A DNA stretch of 64,000 bases from positions 746,001 through 810,000 of the forward strand of contig JAJEKV010000124.1 in the NCBI GenBank assembly GCA_021234155.1, given 5' to 3'. The notes under the pieces are model-generated. The model was not told where the DNA came from. It worked only from the letters and a program-made list of their open reading frames with translations, and did no database searches. Each line of letters opens with the position of its first letter. Position 1 is the stretch's first letter. Positions 20,701 through 33,335 of this stretch are shown one piece after another. The translations under genes were made by a program, and so were the position numbers. Source of the stretch: Isoetes taiwanensis (Eukaryota > Streptophyta > Lycopodiopsida > Isoetales > Isoetaceae).

Positions 20701-21875
20701 AAAAACATTAACGAATTGGACTTTGTCCTACTAATGCAACGGGATAAAGTCTATGGAAGCCCAGGGTAAAACTATCCTCAACCGTTGCGAATACTAAAAA
20801 GAAACAGATGTCTACAGCTTTAATATTCTCTACATAGAAATCTCTGTGTACAGCTTTCACACCTATAATGTTCTGTTCAAGAGATACGCCACTTCCTTAT
20901 CTCTTTCTAAAGCAAAACACAAATTCAGAATGATAAAACACAATCTCAGAATTATTTAGAGGAAAAAAAAGGAAGCACCATAGCGAAACCTCTAGTCTGG
21001 AGAAGCAAGATTAAAAGAAAAGACACAAAGCTTAATGGAAAAGATCAGATTTGGAGCCCAAAGCCCTTTGCCTTGCTCCAAAGCCCTTTTCCTTGCTTTC
21101 CATCTCTGCACTCTAAATCTTGATGGCTATGGCATTTGATTTTGTTGACCAGATTCGATGGAACACGTGGAACTACTATGCAGGGGAGCTCTCAATCTGC
21201 GGCCGCTCCATCTGCAACCTCAACCGGATCAAAGGACCCAAAGTAAAGCCACCAGTCCGTTCGAGAATAATTCTCTCAGTTAAAACCCTAAACCCTACAT
21301 ATCACAATGATATTGAGATTTTATTTGCTATTAAATTCTTATCAACCTTTTTGAATTACCTTGAACAAAATTGACATGCAAAACAATTCACAGTTCCTAA
21401 GTTCTTTTTTACCCTCCACCCCCTCCCCCACTTTCTTATTTCTCTATTTGGATTCTTCATACATTGTTTCATATGTTATCAAGTATTAAGTATTCTATTA
21501 TCTTGAAGTAACAATTTGAATTGATTGTCAAAACATAACTTTGAACTATGATCTCAGCCACTTCACCCTCCGGCCATGGAGGGCAACCATGCGTGCGCAA
21601 CACCTTGTTTTGAACATGCCTACTTACCAACCCCTCAATTACATTGTGTTTCATAAGGATGCAATCACCACCAACCATTATCAGACTTGTCCGAAGCTCA
21701 AATACCTACGCATTGGCATCAGGTACTATATTATATATTTGATCAATGGCTAATTGAAAAACCAATAAAAAGGCATTCACCTTGCACAAGCCTTCAAGCA
21801 GCAGAGAAGTGTGACAGGTTTTGGAGCCATGCCTGTCACCTGTCTTTCTTCAACACAATTTAGTGCATCCTGACA
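17761..21875. other. No gene seen; one dispersed repeat pair
   Basis: AT-rich noncoding sequence. Segments at about 19,516-19,632 and 20,385-20,540 share AACAAAACATTTATC-like, AAATTATC.ATATCTA and ATCTAGGGATCAACAAAAA blocks, partly in a different order. This suggests two copies of an unknown repeat. Short ORFs here show no motif. Confidence 0.5.
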
Positions 21876-24860
21876 AGAAGGCTTCTAATTTGCCAGGAAT
21901 AGGCCCAATAGCAGAATGAGGGTGCATTGAGAGAGTATGCAACAAAATGCAGTTTCATCCAGTGCAAAACCTTTAGTGCCCATGCGACAACTCAGTTGGA
22001 TTATAGATCTGACATATCCATGTTGTGCATATGCAGTAAACATTGTGATTACATATGACTGAAAAACCTTTTCAAACAAACATGTGTGTATTACGAAGTC
22101 CTCCACATTTTGCATACATATTCATAAGTGCAGTTCTGACAACATGATCTTCCTCTAACCTGCAATTCACAATCACCTATTTGCATAATGCTTCATTTTT
22201 GGCACACACATCCAATAATCTTCCAAAGGTAACCCTGACCGCCTTAATCCCTTCTCGTCGCATGTGTGAGAAGAATTTTAGGACCTCTCTTAACAATCCT
22301 GTTGAGCATAACCAGTAATCATTGTTCCCAGGTATAATATTACATTGTGGCATCTCTGAAAAGAGTTCAAGTGCCTCCTTTAGTAGACACTGTTCAGTAT
22401 AAGCAGCAATCATTGTATTCCATGACACAATATTACTAGACGGCATTTGTCGAAATGATGGCACAGCCGCTCCCATCCGCTCTTGTTCAGCACATGAAGC
22501 ATCCATTATATTCCATGGCACAATATCCTTCTGTAGAAACAACGTCCTGTTTGGGCATTTGTTGAAAGAGTTGAAGATCTAACCATGCTGGGTATAAGTT
22601 GCAGTCATCCATGACACCACATCAGAGTGAGGCATTTCCCAGAAAATTAAAATGATTCCCTCAAATGATCATGCTGCACATAAGCAGTAAGCATAGCAGT
22701 CCAAGAGATTACATCTTTGCATGATATTATTTCAAAAAAAATTGGAAAGTATGTCCTTGCCTTATATATCCTGCAAGCATGGTATTCCAAGAGTACAAAC
22801 TGTGCCAAGGCATATTACAAAATACTTGCTCAGCATCATTTAGAGACCCAACTTTATGATACATATCTACAAGAAGATTGCTTAAGAAAATTTCTGCTAG
22901 TTTTTTTGTAAGGATATGGGTATCAATCCACTTACCTTGTTGGACAGTAACATTGGTGTCCCAGAAGATAGAAGCAATGGCAAAAATGTCTGTGATCACT
23001 TCTTTGCAATTCTTCATAATAAATAAATATATGATTCTGCCACTATATCACTTCCAGATCAGAAAGAATGCCCGACATAACTGCCAATAGCATGATCTCA
23101 TGCAACTGAATCACAATTTTGCTATCACCCAGCTTAACAGTGGAAATGATAACTGAATTCCAGATATACTGGCTTGGTGAAACCGTGACGCCAAATGTGC
23201 TTCTAACAAACTTCCAAAGGTAGATTATAAGCGAATAAGCAGATCAACCAAGGCAGGCAGGGAATCTAATCCTGTATGAACCATCGATCTCTGCACACTT
23301 CTACAAAGTTCAAAATTTATCTGCAAAGCACACCTACACGAGAGATAGTAAGCCCGGACCATGCATATGGAAATACCCTAATGATGTGTAGACTCTGCGG
23401 CCCCAAGTGCATGACCCAGCTATCCAATTGTTTCATGAGGTATGTTGACAAAGAGGGCCATGGCAACAACATAAAAGGAATTGCAACAACAGACGCCTAT
23501 GTTGCCACATGACTTCACGCAGAAAATGAATGCGCTAGCGTTTCGAAGCACATTCTCAAGCTGCATTTGTGACAAACACTTGACTGCTGCTATATCAAAT
23601 CCACTTTCAGTATAGCCCGAAATGAGTGTATGTGATATCACAACATTCTGAACTGGTAGTTGATATCAAAGACCTCTGCCTCTATAATTGATCCACATTT
23701 TATATACATCTCAATCAAAGCCCTACCATGCAAGGCCTATCTTTGGCAGTGTAATTCTCATCCCATATTTACAATGCTTCTCCAAGCCTTCAAAAAGTGA
23801 AGCAAATGTGATAGCATTAGGGGATATCCCTTCCAGTTGCATCTCGGTGACATTCCAGGGAAATATATGCCATAAATACATGTATTTCCAGGTCGATCAC
23901 TATAAAGTCTATCTCCATAGCCTTGTATACCATAGATTAGTGGCATAGGGTGCATGACTAAGTTATTCATATAACTTAGCCAACCTTAGGTTAAGAACAT
24001 TTTCCACATGGCCTTAACCTATTGGACACCCGCCACACGGGATCCTATTGGATCCACGTGGCAGGTGACATCAGCCCTAACCTATAGGGCCTATAAATGG
24101 CCAAACCCTAACCCTAGGCCATTTTTCTGACTCCAACAGTCTGTGAACTCTTTTCGCGCTCGAAACTCCGTTTCGAGAATCGTCTGCTATGGCATAGCCT
24201 AGCACAGCAACCCACAGAGCATGTGCGTGTCAGTAGGAATAGGAGACCTCGAAGACCATGGAGACGCCAGGAGTAGGGGGGGTTTCCTCAGGAGCAGCTG
24301 GAAGTAGGATTCCAGATGAGTTAGCATTTCGTGTCTCTAGTAAAGCCTTCCTAGAATGCTCAGTCTAGATCTTGAACCCTAATCAATGAACCCTAACTGT
24401 AAGTTAGATGTATATGATTAGGTTGAGATATTATTCTCATTATTATCATGTTATGTGGATATGTGATGTTGGTTGATCATGTTTGCTCCTCTTGTATTGG
24501 AAGGGGGGTAGAGACCTAGTAGCTATTACTTAGTAATGCTCTTAGTTAGACCTTTAGTTCCTATTATTATGCAGCCTGTGCACAAGAACCCACCCGGCTA
24601 TGGGGACTATGGAATGACTGAGCACTACATAACGGGGCTCGTGGCTAAAAGGATGGGGGTCCCTGTTGAGCGCGGCTACTGGGGACCCATAGCAAGCTAG
24701 GCTTATAGCCGGTCACTTCGTGTGGGCCGGGCATGGGTCCGACACCCTCTGAATCAATGTGTCCTGAATTTCTAGCTTGTCAAAAAGCTCTTGTGCATTG
24801 GTTATTGCCACGCAAACGCCCTGTATAAATATGTAGCACATTACATTAACAAGCAGAGGC
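21876..24860 (-). pseudogene. PPR (pentatricopeptide repeat) gene, decayed and split by an LTR fragment
   Basis: Minus-strand frames encode successive PPR motifs: SNIVSWNTMIAAYTEQ with EALELFSEMP (22,177-22,542), NLLVDMYHKVGSLNDAEQVF (22,727-23,017), ISHTLISGYTESGFD (23,420-23,641) and EGISPNAITFASLFE (near 23,800). Spacing and wording fit plant PLS-class PPR proteins, which bind organelle RNA. Frames change often and stops occur, so it is a pseudogene. A further piece reading NAQELFDKLE lies beyond the LTR fragment at about 24,775-24,860, in the orientation expected for the upstream part. The LTR therefore inserted into a PPR gene or pseudogene. No DYW domain was seen. Confidence 0.75.
23848..24770 (+). 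mobile_element. Partial LTR of the same family as the 44-57 kb chromovirus
   Basis: From TGACATTCCAGGGAAATATA onward this is co-linear with the 1.63-kb LTRs. Shared landmarks are the stem-loop around CATAAATA, CACATGGCCTTAACCTATTGG, CAGCACA/GGAGACGCCAGG, CTAACTGTAAGTTAGAT, GATCATGTTTGCTCCTCTTG and GGTCACTTCGTGTGGGCCG. Similarity fades about 920 bp in, so the last ~700 bp are missing. It is much more diverged than the chromovirus's two LTRs are from each other. No element interior is attached. Confidence 0.85.
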
Positions 24861-26800
24861 TCGCCGACATCATAAAAAGGTATGCTCTACATAAAGTGAG
24901 GACTTCAACTACAGTGCCTCTGAGGATGAATATATTGAGGAAGAAGGGGCAGACACTGGGGGTGCTAGTCAAGATGAGTCGGCCCCAAGTACATCAGGTT
25001 CAGAGGGCAGCCCCAAGCAGCAACAAAAGAGCAGGCCTCGAGACACTGTTGCAGCCAAAGAGCCGAAGAAAAGAAAGGTCCATCAAATTGATGTGGAACC
25101 TGTTCAAGAGGAAAGCTCGAAGAAGAGGAAGGGCACAAGAAAGGCACCAGAGGTAGCTATAAAGGAGAAAAAGGTGGACAAAATCTCGGAAAGAATGGAA
25201 GAAATAAACAAGCAAAAGTACGTCCAAGGCGTAATTTACTTGCCTGTGAAGTCAATGAGGTTACCACCTAAGAATGAAGCTGGAGAGAAGCCCCTTCAGG
25301 TCTGAAGGACAGGATTAGGAGAAACCCAAATGCTTATGTAGCTCCGATTGTTGTCCTTGTGGACAGAACCCAGTGCACTGACTCCAAAGATTATGACAGA
25401 AAAAATGCTGACACTTACATGAACTATGTCTTGGGGGGAAACTACAAGCCAGGAGGCAACTGTACAAGGAAAAGAACTACCCGAGATACCTTTCAGTCCT
25501 TTGTGCAGTTTACTGTGGCTTGACAGACAAGAAAGCAAAAAATTGTTGCCAATACGCACAATGCCGATAACGAGTACAAACTAAAAATGAGCTTTGTCGA
25601 CAAGATAAGATTCATGCATAGGGAGTACGTTATTTTCAAAGAAAAATATGGCGATGACCTAAAGAAATCGACCAACTCTTTGGAGCTCAAGAAGGCGTGT
25701 GCAATCGAGTGTTGCCTTAAGTACGACGAGGCGAATAAATAGCAGTCACTGATAAGCCATGACAACTGGTTCCTGCTTGCCTTTAGAGATGGCCAAGTAT
25801 GTTTCCTTTTTCCGGAATAATTTTTATTTGTTACTTGCTGTTCTCCACACTGACTGTCTTCCATTTTCACCTGCAGATCTGGGAGCTACAAAACAAATTT
25901 TTTAATATGTTTGAGCAGGGAGAGTTGAAGAGCAAATGAAATGTATCAAACAAAAAGAAGGGCTCCGCTAAAAACGAAATGACCATTACCGTGTGGAGGG
26001 AGATGCAGGGCTTCACAGATATGGAGTTGCTGGAAGGGTTCAAGAAGTTGTGGATAAGGACTTCACACTGGAAGAAATGTCCAAGGAGCTGCACAAGTAA
26101 GTTCACATTCACATTTCATTTTGTCTCATCATGATGTTTAAGTAAAGATATAAATGTGTGTTCCGGAATGCACTCTTGCTTTACAATAAAGCAAAATTTT
26201 ATTCTGGAATACACTTTTGCTTTAACATGAAGCAAAAGTGTATTCTAGAATATGCTTTTGCTTTATTTTAAAGCAAAATTGCATTTCAGAATACACTTTC
26301 GCTTGACGTTAAAGAAAAGTGTATTCCAGAATACACCTTTGCTTCACTTGCGTGGTGATTGGGTATTCCGAAATATAGTGCTAGTTCTCTTTTTCTTTCT
26401 TTGTTTTGTCAAGAAGTTTGTGGCACACTCATTTTTTTCTTCGTTGATTTTCAGCCAAAAAAATGCCATAACATGTCAGACATGTTTGATGGAGCAGTTG
26501 AATGTGGACGGCTGGGAGACGTGTAAGGAACTTTATCCAAGTGCTACCTCGGACGAGTGGATTATTCAATACGCTCCAAATTTTGAGGGCTGGATACGTC
26601 GCCTCCTTGTTTTCTTTTAGCTTCTTTATTCTGTGTTGTTGGAGTGACATTTCTTCTTTCAGAACAAGAAGAAGAACAAGGACCTACCAGAGGGATTCAA
26701 GCACCTGGTAAGGACAGCTCGAGAGGAGAGGACATTAGGACAAGCGGATTATAGACGTTGAGCCATCCGACTACGAAAGGTTTTGCTTACTCGGTTGCTG
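24861..26800 (+). pseudogene. Unrecognised multi-exon gene with SV40-type nuclear localisation signal, broken
   Basis: An acidic/Ser-rich frame (SASEDEYIEEEGADTGG) leads into Lys/Arg-rich sequence with PKKRKV at 25,063-25,080 and stops at 25,303. Further frames continue across stops and shifts (IVVLVDRTQC, DNWFLLAFRDGQ). Likely introns include GTATGT at 25,797 to CAG at 25,874, GTAAGT near 26,096 to TTTTCAG near 26,453, and TTTCAG near 26,660. The family is unknown to me. The NLS and long basic linker suggest a nuclear DNA-associated protein. It lies just upstream of, and in the same direction as, a second unrecognised pseudogene, so both may belong to one mobile element. Confidence 0.4.
26159..26347. 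repeat. Array of four back-to-back hairpins
   Basis: About eight alternating arms of the sequence TTCTGGAATACACTTTTGCTT and its complement are joined head to head. The clearest hairpin is about 26,202-26,250, with ~20-bp arms and the loop TAACATG. Neighbouring hairpins share arms, giving a period near 41 bp. It sits inside a predicted intron of the gene above. Confidence 0.8.
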
Positions 26801-26834
26801 TAATAATTTAGTTAATGGTAATATTGATTCACAT

Positions 26835-29081
26835 TTGTGGGCTATGTATAACCACATGTATGGATTCAATTGCAAAGCTTTATCAGATGTTAATCAGCTC
26901 CAACAGGCGAACTACTTGCTGTCTCAACAATGCCGCAAGGTCGATGCATTGGAGGTAGAAAATAAAAAATTGGTGATGGAGATGAAGTCACTGCAACAAG
27001 GAATGAAGAGGGCTGCGCAAGAAAATGATTCCCTCCACAAGCGAGTTAAAAGAATGAAAACAACTCCACTGGGATTTAGGAAAGGGTAAGAAACTTGAGG
27101 CCCATAAATATATTAGCCCCTAGAGTTGGAGGCTCAAAAAAAGGGATCATGGCTATTAAAAAGCTTATGGATCTAAACCTTGCACAAGAAAATAAGAGAA
27201 AACCTGCTAATATTGCCCGTTTGTTAAAGAAATTAGTTACTAAAGATGATGTATTGAGAATGTTAAAGCTTCCTGGCAGCATTCAACTTAGGAAAGCTGT
27301 AGTACAGCAAGTTCTGCAGGAATTTGGGAACAGTCAAACCTCAGAATCAGTGCAAAAACTATGTGACAATGTCGGAATAAGTAGGCATGCTTATATTGCT
27401 TTGTTCAGATGCCTGCAGGATGGCCGTAAACAACAAGGCATTACCAAAACTATTTTACTACCAAGGATGACTAGTGTGAGGGCTTGTAGATCATCGAGAA
27501 ATAGACAAGTGCAAGAGCTTCTTGGTGATATGTATCAGCTGACCAGCAGTGTCAATTTGGATATATTGCCATCTTATATCAAAGGTAAAAAGAAGTCAAA
27601 GTTTGGTAATACTTTCTGTCTTAGAAAAATAACAATTGCTGGATAGACTTGAGTAGAATGCTTCAGCTCTGGCTCGATTTTATGATATGAAGGTAGAAGA
27701 GTGCGCTGGTAAACTAAGAATTGTTTTGAAATTTGATGAAATGGTATTGGTGAAAGGTGAGAAGTATGAGAGGTTTTTACTGAGTCTAATGAACAGAGCT
27801 TTGAATACAGGGAATGAAGAGTCAAATCTAGACAGTAAGTTTTCCGTCCAGTCTAAAGATCACATTTGGTGGGTTGGTTATTTCAGGTACCAGAGGAAAA
27901 TCACAGTATACTGAAATGGGTTTTTGATCAAACATCCCATTCCCACAATGATTGCCTCTCACGGGATCGGAGAAAAGCTTGCAGTTCCTGGATATGGTGA
28001 GTATGAGGTTGAATGGCATCTTGCTGCAGATTTGAAGACAATAAAATGCATGTACAGAATGAAGCATGGTGTTGGTAAGACTACTCATGCTTGTCCTTAC
28101 TATCTCTATGCGAGAAAAGATTCAGCTGGATTGGACAAAAGTACATTAGACTGTGCCTAGGAGGAGCCACCAAATAGAGAAGAGAAGGACACTACCTCGA
28201 TGCCAATTCTGCCAATTCCGTTAAAAAGAGTACACATATGCACCCTCCATGCTTTCTTGAGAATCATAGACAAGATGGTTTACATGAATATCCTGTTTGC
28301 TTGGAATAAATCACCCCAAAGCTCTAGGGAAGCTGCCATGCATGAGGTTGAAAAGGTGCTATCTAATGTGGGACTTCATGGCGGGCACTACAAAATACTT
28401 CAAGATCCAAAAGTATCCAGCAAGGTTCCTTTGAAACCCAGTATGGGTGGTCCAAGACTAAGAGATTTTTGCCTCCCGCGAAAGAGAACTCATCTGGTGT
28501 TTGGGAAGATTACAAGGATCTTATGGCAGCTGAGGATGATCGAAATGATCGTGGTAGATCACGCCTGAAGAAACTCAAGGCATGGCAGGATTTCTCTGTA
28601 CTAGTGAAGGAAATGCAGAAAAAGGTATTGCAGAAAAATGATGTTGCCAAATTCCAGGAGGCCGTCACAAACTTCACTAAGTCTTTCCTGATAGCATGGG
28701 GTGAAGCCAATCTGACACACTATGCTCATATTATGTTTGCACATGGCGTGTGGTTTGTCAAGGAATATGGAAGCCTGGGGATTTGGAATGGAGAAGTCCC
28801 ATAAGCAAGCAAAGAATGCATCATTCCACTTCACTCAACACAGAGGTTCAATTGGGAATTCCTTACAGCAGATATATCAATGGTTTTATAGGAGTATCGT
28901 GATCAAATGGGTCAAGAAATCACAGGACCAGAGTGAATCAACACTCGCTAAGTTGATCAGACAAAAAACCCAGCGGAAAAAAAAAAGAGGTAAGAAGTCA
29001 GCAGCTGTTGAGCGATCAAGGGAGTGCAGGTCCATGAGATGTAGGCAATACAAAAGATATGTCTGTATTGAGAGCTTATGA
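26835..29081 (+). pseudogene. Unrecognised transposon-like protein gene, frameshifted
   Basis: A coiled-coil-like segment (QCRKVDALEVENKKLVMEMK, 26.84-27.09 kb) is followed in other frames by KLCDNVGISRHAYIALFR, then EVEWHLAADLKTIKCMYRMK with a Cys pattern (ACPYYLYA), THACP, ICTLHAFLRIIDKMV, GLHGGHYKI, ANLTHYAHIMFAHGVWFVKE, GMEKSHKQAKNASFHFTQH, and a basic tail. The blocks are co-linear over 2.2 kb, with several shifts and stops (27,914; 28,160; 28,568). I have an impression of similar unnamed proteins in other eukaryotes, often linked to transposons, but I cannot name the family. The spaced ADLK...EGMEKSH blocks could be parts of a D/E catalytic site; this is speculative. It follows another broken gene on the same strand. 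Confidence 0.45.
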
Positions 29082-29130
29082 TAATGTCTTCATTGTAAAA
29101 AAAGTGGTTTATTTATAATGTTGATGATTG

Positions 29131-29334
29131 TCACGATGCGAAATGCTGCCTTTTAAATAAATTGGATTCAAGTATTTCGCACAGTGGCCACGATGCAAAA
29201 TGTTGCATTGTAACTAAACTAGATGCATGTATTGCGCACCGGATGTGAGTATTTCGCACCGTAGCCACGGTGCGAAATAGGCCTTCAATAATTTATGGAA
29301 GAGCCAATTTCGCACCATGACTATGGTGCCAAAT
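29131..29334. repeat. Cluster of 28-nt hairpins with a common stem
   Basis: Three 28-nt hairpins lie at 29,174-29,201, 29,251-29,278 and 29,307-29,334, with half a unit at about 29,131-29,144. The middle one is perfect: ATTTCGCACCGT, loop AGCC, ACGGTGCGAAAT. The others have one or two mismatches. Confidence 0.85.
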
Positions 29335-32300
29335 TTGGCCTCTGAACCATATCTAGAACTATCACATTAAAAAATACCTGGAAAATGCATAGAAGAAATC
29401 ATTCACTTACATGAGAAGTTAAAGGAAAATTACTCGCCTAAGATAATACATGATGATACATGAAAGCTACTTGATTACATGGAAATTACATACTTATATA
29501 CTTAATTTCTATGAAAAGCATAGGTTTATACCCATAATTCCAATGGAGTATCTTTATCTGTGATATATATGTATTATGTGTTGCATGCTATGTAGCCATA
29601 GCTAACGTGTATCCCAAGGTGAGGAATCTAGACAGAAACCACAGGATGTCGAAGTAAAGGGAACGGAAGAGGAGCTGGCCAATAATCTTGATGCCACTAT
29701 GAGACTTTACAAATGTGAGCATTCTTTAGCATCATTTCCGTATGATCGTGCTTTTAAAAGCTGGAAAGAGGCAACTAAGAGAAGGAGTGTCAGTAGCGTG
29801 CATGAAACACAAACTATGGAGGCACCGCCATCAAGCATAGAACAACCTGATGCTTCTGGCAGGTCATCAATTTATAGGTACATTTTCTGATTGAGTTATT
29901 TTAATTGCATATAATATCATTTAATTCTAAATGTGTGCTTTATTGAATAACAAATATGTGTAATCATATTTTCTTATAGATGTAGAGCATAGATGTGTAT
30001 TAAACACCGATTTATTATCTGAGCATTTGCTTTGTTTCTAAACAGCTAGGTATTGGTGCATACTAGAAAGGAGCTTTAGTTTTAGAAACAATTCTAATTG
30101 TAAGTGTCATAAACAATGTTTTGTTGCATGCAGAGAAATGTATATAGGAAGGTGTAGCTTGGTCCTTTTTTTTTTTTTTTTTTTTTTTTTGTAAATGGAG
30201 AGATGTGTTTTGCACAGAGATGTTTTTTCTGGCCCTTGGTGCAACATAGAAATCCAGTGTTGTTGGTTAAGATCCAGAGCTCTAGAGCTTGGTAATTGAT
30301 GAAACGTAGAAATATAGGAATGTAATGAAAAGGCCGAAATAGAATAATAAAATAAAAAACACGCTCGGTGAATAGTATTCCAACCAGATGGAAAAATCAG
30401 GGAGAGTTTTGAAGATTAATACAATGCTAAAGAGTATGGAAAGGGGATTTTTGGATGCAGGAGCTGGGAAAGATCAGTTGCAAGAAGAATCGGCATGGTC
30501 AGAGTGCATCGATCTGCAAAAAAAGTCTCGAAAATATGATTTTAGTTATAGAAATTTTACTGTTCATTTCAATGGTTATTACGTTAGAATATCTAATGAA
30601 ACCTTTGAATATTATTATGGCTCTTGGATTCGAATTGGCTCTCAAGTGCGTACTAATTTCTTTATGTTGCAGATGCTTGAGCCAGGAGAAGCCAACTTAT
30701 TGTTTTAAAGATATGCCGAAGCGATGCCGATATGACAATCTATGAGAATCCATATTATTGTTTTGAAGATATGCCGATGCATACAATTTGGGGCTCGCAA
30801 TTAGAGTATCTTATTTAGTGTGTGAACTTATATCATGTTATTTATATTGTTTAAGTCATGCTTAATATGAGGTATGAATATAATACATTCTTATGATGTA
30901 TAATCTTAAACATTTATATAGGGTGAAATTTGTGACTTATATTTTGGAAGCTAGCTCTAAAGTTAATAAGACTTTGATTACAGAATTGCCATTTCAACCA
31001 CACTTGGTTAGGTATTTGGTTGAAAATTCGCCATTTGAGTTGCAACCACATTCGAATACAATAGGGAAAATGGCCAGTTCGGGCTACACTTTTGTAGTCA
31101 TTTTTTACAAGGAACGGCCAATTGGTTAGACTTAAAAATAAATTATAGGTCCCTTAAAATTTTCCCTGGGCCATATGGGTGCTCATGGAATATTCTTGGG
31201 GAACATTTCTCTTGGACAATGCTTGCACCTTGCCTACGTTATGCAAATATTCACAAATATGCAAAGATATGCAAAGGGACATAAGAAGTTGGCATATCAA
31301 TGTAATAAGATCCTTACTAATAATTGTCCAGCTCCTAGCTCTGGTTTTTAGTTATCTCTAATCCACTATGTTGTTTGTGCGTGTAAACCTATGTAGAGAT
31401 ATCTCTAATCTACTATGTTACTTTGCGCTTCTTCCGCTGCGTGAAGATAAGATACTTGATCTAAAAACCCTTGGGTTCTTTTCATTTGCCGTTGTTGAAC
31501 TCTATGCACATATAACATATTTTTGCATATGTGGAAGCAGAGATAGGCATTCGTATTTACAGTAATTTATAAGTAGATATTGAGCTGAGATAGAGCTTGG
31601 TAACTTTGTAGGTTGCAGGCAGAGACAATCGTTATTCATTGTAAATATCACCTCACATATAGTGACCAAAAAAATTGTGATATTCGCAAATCCAGAGAGC
31701 AACATGCAACAAAGATAGCTACTTTAAGCACTGCATTATTTATTTGGTAGCAGGCTCACTTATGCAGCATGTTCCAAAGTAAGATGTTCTAAGTGGCATT
31801 TCCTAGTGTATTACAGATATAGTCATAACCTGATTATACACTTTTGGTGCTGACCAAATTTACATTGTAAGATGTTTGGCTCTATTGCCATTCAGCTATG
31901 CTGTTATGGACCCCATAAGGTTTGTATGTTTGTCAGCTCACTGTATGTGTGCAGTCCTAGTAAAGATTAGAAGGGTTTTACTATAAATAAGGCATCACAA
32001 GAAGGGATCCCATTGGCAAATATTGATGCACAAACGTAAAGGCCTCCACCACGGGAGTATCCACCTGACTCTGGAGATTTTCTTTGATGTGCATCCTAGG
32101 CTATAGATCAACCCATGGCATATCATTGTGAAACAAAGATGAAAGTCCTGGATGCCAATTTGCCATTTGTGCTAGACCCTTAGAGATTCCCCATTCAAAT
32201 GATTTAGTAGAAACTTATGACTGCATCTATATTCTATTCGTATAACCTGATTATTATTATTATTATTTTTTGTAGGCAAGTATAATCTGATTATACACTT

Positions 32301-33242
32301 GTGGTGCTGACCAAATTTACATTGTAAAGATGTTTGGCTCTATTGCCATTCAGCCATGCTTCTATGGACCCCATAAGGTTTGCATATTTGTCAACTCGTT
32401 GTATGTGTGCAGTCCTGGATTTCATCATAATTAAGATATCGCAATAAGGCATATATTGAAGGAAATGGAAGATAATCTATGGGCAAGCCAGCTTGACAAC
32501 TATAATAGAGCAAACCTTAAGCGTTTATTTTCTCTCAAAGAAGAACAACGGCATTACTACATCCAGTCTGCTAACTTCTGAACCAAAATGTGCTACGTGA
32601 CCATAACACATCTCTGCATAACCTGTGACCGTTAATATCGACATCCTTACCATAGCATCATGATGAATATGTGGCGCTTCTTGGTGCAGTAGAATGTACC
32701 TCTTTCGTAACTGGTCTGCTTAATACATGCCGCAAATTTACAAGATGTATATGTGGTGTATGTTGAGTTTCGAGCTTGCAAATTAAAAATGTACAGCTCA
32801 AAGCAGCAATGGATAGATATAATCAAACAGAATCAAGGCGAAAATCAAACAATGGGTTTCTCCATCTTTCAATAACCTAGATGCTTGGACCAAATAAGGC
32901 ACTGTCAGATATAAACAGATGTTCAATTGTTCTTATCCGGAGTCCTGCATAGGTGGTTAAAAGCTTTGTCTGCAACCCTTAGAACCCCTGGAAACAAACT
33001 ATAGAACAACATCTGTCCAATTCCGCCAAAGCTGAGTTAAAAATATTTTGGACCCGATATGCAAAGTTCCTAAATAATTTCTTACGAAATGCTTGAAATT
33101 TTAATAATATAGATGGCCATGTGGATTGGTGCTCTCAGCATTCTAATATATGAATGGAATTTAACAACAACTGCATAGCAAGGATGCCACATGTGTGAGA
33201 AATTCGTACACTTAGAACTTGATGATTGCAACTTATTTGCAG
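29335..33242. other. No gene seen; poly(T) tract and a duplicated segment
   Basis: A run of 25 T lies at 30,166-30,190, which could be the poly(A) of a minus-strand retroposon. The ORF at 30,388-30,708 has no recognisable motif. A ~130-bp segment at about 31,832-31,960 (GCTGACCAAATTTACATTGT, then GGCTCTATTGCCATTCAGC) is repeated at about 32,287-32,416. Confidence 0.5.
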
Positions 33243-33335
33243 CACAGAAATCTAAATAAGGCCTTTGAGATATTTCATAGGATGCCAGACAAAGAAGTAG
33301 TTTCGTGGACTGCTATAATTACAGCTTATACTTAA
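33243..33335 (+). pseudogene. Single PPR motif fragment
   Basis: A 30-codon frame reads NLNKAFEIFHRMPDKEVVSW followed by TAIITAYT and a stop. This is a standard plant PPR motif (L/S type: A..IF..MP.KDVVSWTAMI.AY). No adjoining motif was found on either side, so it is a fragment of a lost or shuffled PPR gene. Confidence 0.7.
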
